Of a stretch of DNA of 6,865 nucleotides, positions 5,454 to 6,865 are shown in pieces. The notes under the pieces were generated by a model. It had not been told where the DNA came from, did no database searches, and saw only the letters and a program-made list of their open reading frames with translations. The stretch comes from Mollicutes bacterium (GTDB lineage: Bacteria; Bacillota_I; Bacilli_A; Izemoplasmatales; Izemoplasmataceae). How positions within the stretch are numbered: the stretch's first letter is position 1; each line of letters opens with the position of its first letter. The translations under genes were made by a program, and so were the position numbers. The stretch is from contig PUKL01000149.1 in assembly GCA_003552275.1 (NCBI GenBank), forward strand, positions 1 to 6,865. Direction: 5' to 3'.

Positions 5454-6407
5454 ATGAAGATAGAAACCCGAGGCATCCATCATATAACCGCCGTGAGCGG
5501 CAATGCACAGCGGACACTGGACTTCTATGCCGGTACACTCGGCTTGCGGTTCGTCAAAAAGACCGTCAATCATGACGACCCGGAAACCTATCATTTGTAT
5601 TTCGGGAATCATGACGCCGCTCCGGGCACCCTTCTCACCTTCTTCCCATGGGAAGACACGCGACCGGGAAGAATCGGCAAGGGGCAGGTCGCCACGATCC
5701 GTCTTTCTGTCCCTTTGCGCAGCTTCGCTTTTTGGAGGGACCGTCTGAGAAAACATGGTGTCTCTTTCCGACTGGAAGAACACTTCGGCGAGGCCCATCT
5801 CGTCTTCTCTGATCCGGACGGGCTTTCTTTGGCTCTGGTGGAGAGTGAGACGGGCGAGGAGAATCTCTGGCGTTTCGAGGACATCGATCGCGATACGGCC
5901 ATCAAAGGGGTGCACAGTGTCCTCCTGCAATCGGCTCATCCCGACAAGACGAAAGCTCTGTTTGAATTCACATTCGGCTATCACATGGCACAATCGACTA
6001 CGGGTCGGGTCCGGATGGAGACGAAAGGCGGAATCGGAAACATCGTCGATCTCGACATGAGTCCCGAGGAAAAAGGGCGTCCCGGCAGCGGGACCGTTCA
6101 TCATATCGCTTTTCGTGCCGAAGACGAGAAGGAGCAGGAAGAGTATCGCGAAAAGCTCTCATTCGAGAACTATCGCACATCCCCCTTGATCGACAGGAAG
6201 TATTTCCGCTCACTCTATTTCCGTGAATGCGGCCATCTCCTCTTCGAAATCGCCACCGACGGACCGGGGTTCACCGTCGATGAGACATCGGCGGAACTCG
6301 CCGGCAAACTCACCCTTCCCTCATCCTATGAACGCGAAAGAGAACACATCGAAAGTGTGCTGCCCCCGTTGGAAGTCCGCCCGGAGTATCTTCGCCAAAA
6401 TGAATGA
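5454..6407 (+). CDS. mhqO: Ring-cleaving dioxygenase of the VOC family, MhqO-like
   Basis: A 317-residue cytoplasmic protein made of two vicinal-oxygen-chelate (glyoxalase/extradiol dioxygenase) modules, at about 5-130 and 152-272. Bacillus MhqO and MhqA are of this type and are induced by quinones and hydroquinones, where they are thought to open or detoxify the ring. The sequence follows that family closely: GIHHITAVSGNAQRTLDFY (8-25), LGLRFVKKTVNHDDPETYHLYFG (29-51), TLLTFFPW (59-66), TVHHIAFR (214-221) and HLLFEIATDGPGF (261-273). Likely metal ligands are the His9/His10 and His216/His217 pairs and Glu265. The length matches MhqO (about 310). The start at 5454 follows AAAGGA (5438-5443) by ten bases; upstream in-frame codons contain only a TTG and no family similarity. 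An MhqD-like esterase gene follows after 47 bases. The true substrate in this organism is not shown by the sequence. Confidence 0.9.
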   Translation: MKIETRGIHHITAVSGNAQRTLDFYAGTLGLRFVKKTVNHDDPETYHLYFGNHDAAPGTLLTFFPWEDTRPGRIGKGQVATIRLSVPLRSFAFWRDRLRKHGVSFRLEEHFGEAHLVFSDPDGLSLALVESETGEENLWRFEDIDRDTAIKGVHSVLLQSAHPDKTKALFEFTFGYHMAQSTTGRVRMETKGGIGNIVDLDMSPEEKGRPGSGTVHHIAFRAEDEKEQEEYREKLSFENYRTSPLIDRKYFRSLYFRECGHLLFEIATDGPGFTVDETSAELAGKLTLPSSYEREREHIESVLPPLEVRPEYLRQNE

Positions 6408-6440
6408 CCCGTCGTTTATTATGAACACCCGCCAAGAAGA

Positions 6441-6447
6441 AAGGGGA
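6441..6447 (+). promoter_or_regulatory. Shine-Dalgarno supporting a GTG start
   Basis: AAGGGGA lies seven bases before GTG at 6455. No ATG in this frame occurs between the site and the first conserved residues, so this site decides the start of the esterase gene. A nearby ATG at 6421 belongs to another frame that stops at 6474. Confidence 0.7.
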
Positions 6448-6454
6448 ATCGCCG

Positions 6455-6865
6455 GTGGATTACGATTATCATGAAGGATTCAAATCCAGGACCTGGATTC
6501 TCCTGCACGGCACCGGGGGAAGTCGGGAGGATCTATTGCCGTTTGCGAGAATGGTCGATTCCGAAGCCTCCATCATCGCCCTCGAAGGGGATGTGGAGGA
6601 AGACGGCATGCGGCGGTTTTTCCAACGGAAAGAACCCGGTGTGCTCGATGAAGACGACCTGAAACGCCGCACGGACAGTTTGCATCGTTTTCTCGACGAA
6701 CTCGCGGAGAGACACGATCTGGACCGCAGCGGCTTCATGGCCATGGGTTATTCGAACGGAGCCAACATGGTCGCCAGTCTTTTGGTGAGACACGGAAGCG
6801 TGTTCAAAGCCGCATTTCTTCTACATCCGATGTGCCCTTACCGGAAGATGCCGGTGTGCGACTTG
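6455..6865 (+). CDS. mhqD: MhqD-like carboxylesterase/phospholipase, 3' end missing
   Basis: The first 137 codons of an alpha/beta-hydrolase that continues past the right edge; full MhqD-type proteins are about 200 residues, so roughly 60-70 residues and the catalytic Asp and His are missing. It begins at a GTG codon. Visible signatures are the oxyanion-hole loop LLHGTGG (16-22) followed by REDLLPFA (24-31), then GMRRFF (51-56), DEDDLKRRTDSL (65-76), and the nucleophile elbow GYSNGA (98-103) with Ser100. These follow the Bacillus MhqD and Abhydrolase_2 carboxylesterase pattern closely. It is a soluble protein with no signal peptide. In Bacillus, mhqD and mhqO belong to the MhqR-controlled response to quinones and other electrophiles; the same order here, 47 bases apart with no terminator between, implies co-transcription. 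The natural substrate of this family is not established. Confidence 0.88.
   Translation, partial: MDYDYHEGFKSRTWILLHGTGGSREDLLPFARMVDSEASIIALEGDVEEDGMRRFFQRKEPGVLDEDDLKRRTDSLHRFLDELAERHDLDRSGFMAMGYSNGANMVASLLVRHGSVFKAAFLLHPMCPYRKMPVCDL

Overview
The window looks like chromosomal DNA of a monoderm bacterium, most likely a member of the Bacillota. The evidence is purine-rich AGGAGG-type ribosome binding sites, sigma-A-type promoters with extended -10 boxes, hairpin-plus-U-tract terminators, and best-remembered family matches to Bacillus-type MhqO, MhqD and RlmCD. G+C is roughly 50-55% by eye. TGA is used as a stop (mhqO-like and phosphorylase genes), so this is not a Mycoplasma/Spiroplasma-type genetic code. 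A lower rank cannot be assigned from the sequence alone.

Layout. Positions 1-40 (minus strand) hold the first 13 codons of a gene that runs off the left edge, with a near-consensus promoter at 73-101. Positions 132-1087 (minus strand) form a self-contained unit: promoter, strong ribosome binding site, a 262-residue heliorhodopsin (219-1007) and a terminator (132-172). A divergent intergenic region (about 1008-1259) separates it from the plus-strand genes: an RlmCD/RumA-type 23S rRNA uracil-5-methyltransferase (1260-2633), a FabV-type trans-2-enoyl reductase (2740-3951) whose terminator overlaps its stop codon, a two-gene nucleoside-salvage unit (cytidine-deaminase-family protein 4118-4504 and PNP/UDP-family nucleoside phosphorylase 4516-5283) closed by a strong terminator (5332-5359), and a two-gene unit of a ring-cleaving VOC dioxygenase (MhqO-like, 5454-6407) followed by the start of an MhqD-like carboxylesterase (6455 to the right edge, GTG start).

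How the genes fit together. The deaminase and phosphorylase probably act in sequence in pyrimidine (deoxy)nucleoside salvage. The MhqO/MhqD pair resembles the Bacillus quinone/electrophile-detoxification genes. FabV completes the elongation cycle of type II fatty-acid synthesis (or reduces crotonyl-CoA), and RlmCD modifies 23S rRNA. The most notable gene is the heliorhodopsin, a light-absorbing retinal protein of still uncertain function. No carotenoid or retinal synthesis gene is in the window, so the chromophore must be made elsewhere in the genome or acquired. I found no mobile element, CRISPR array, tRNA or rRNA.
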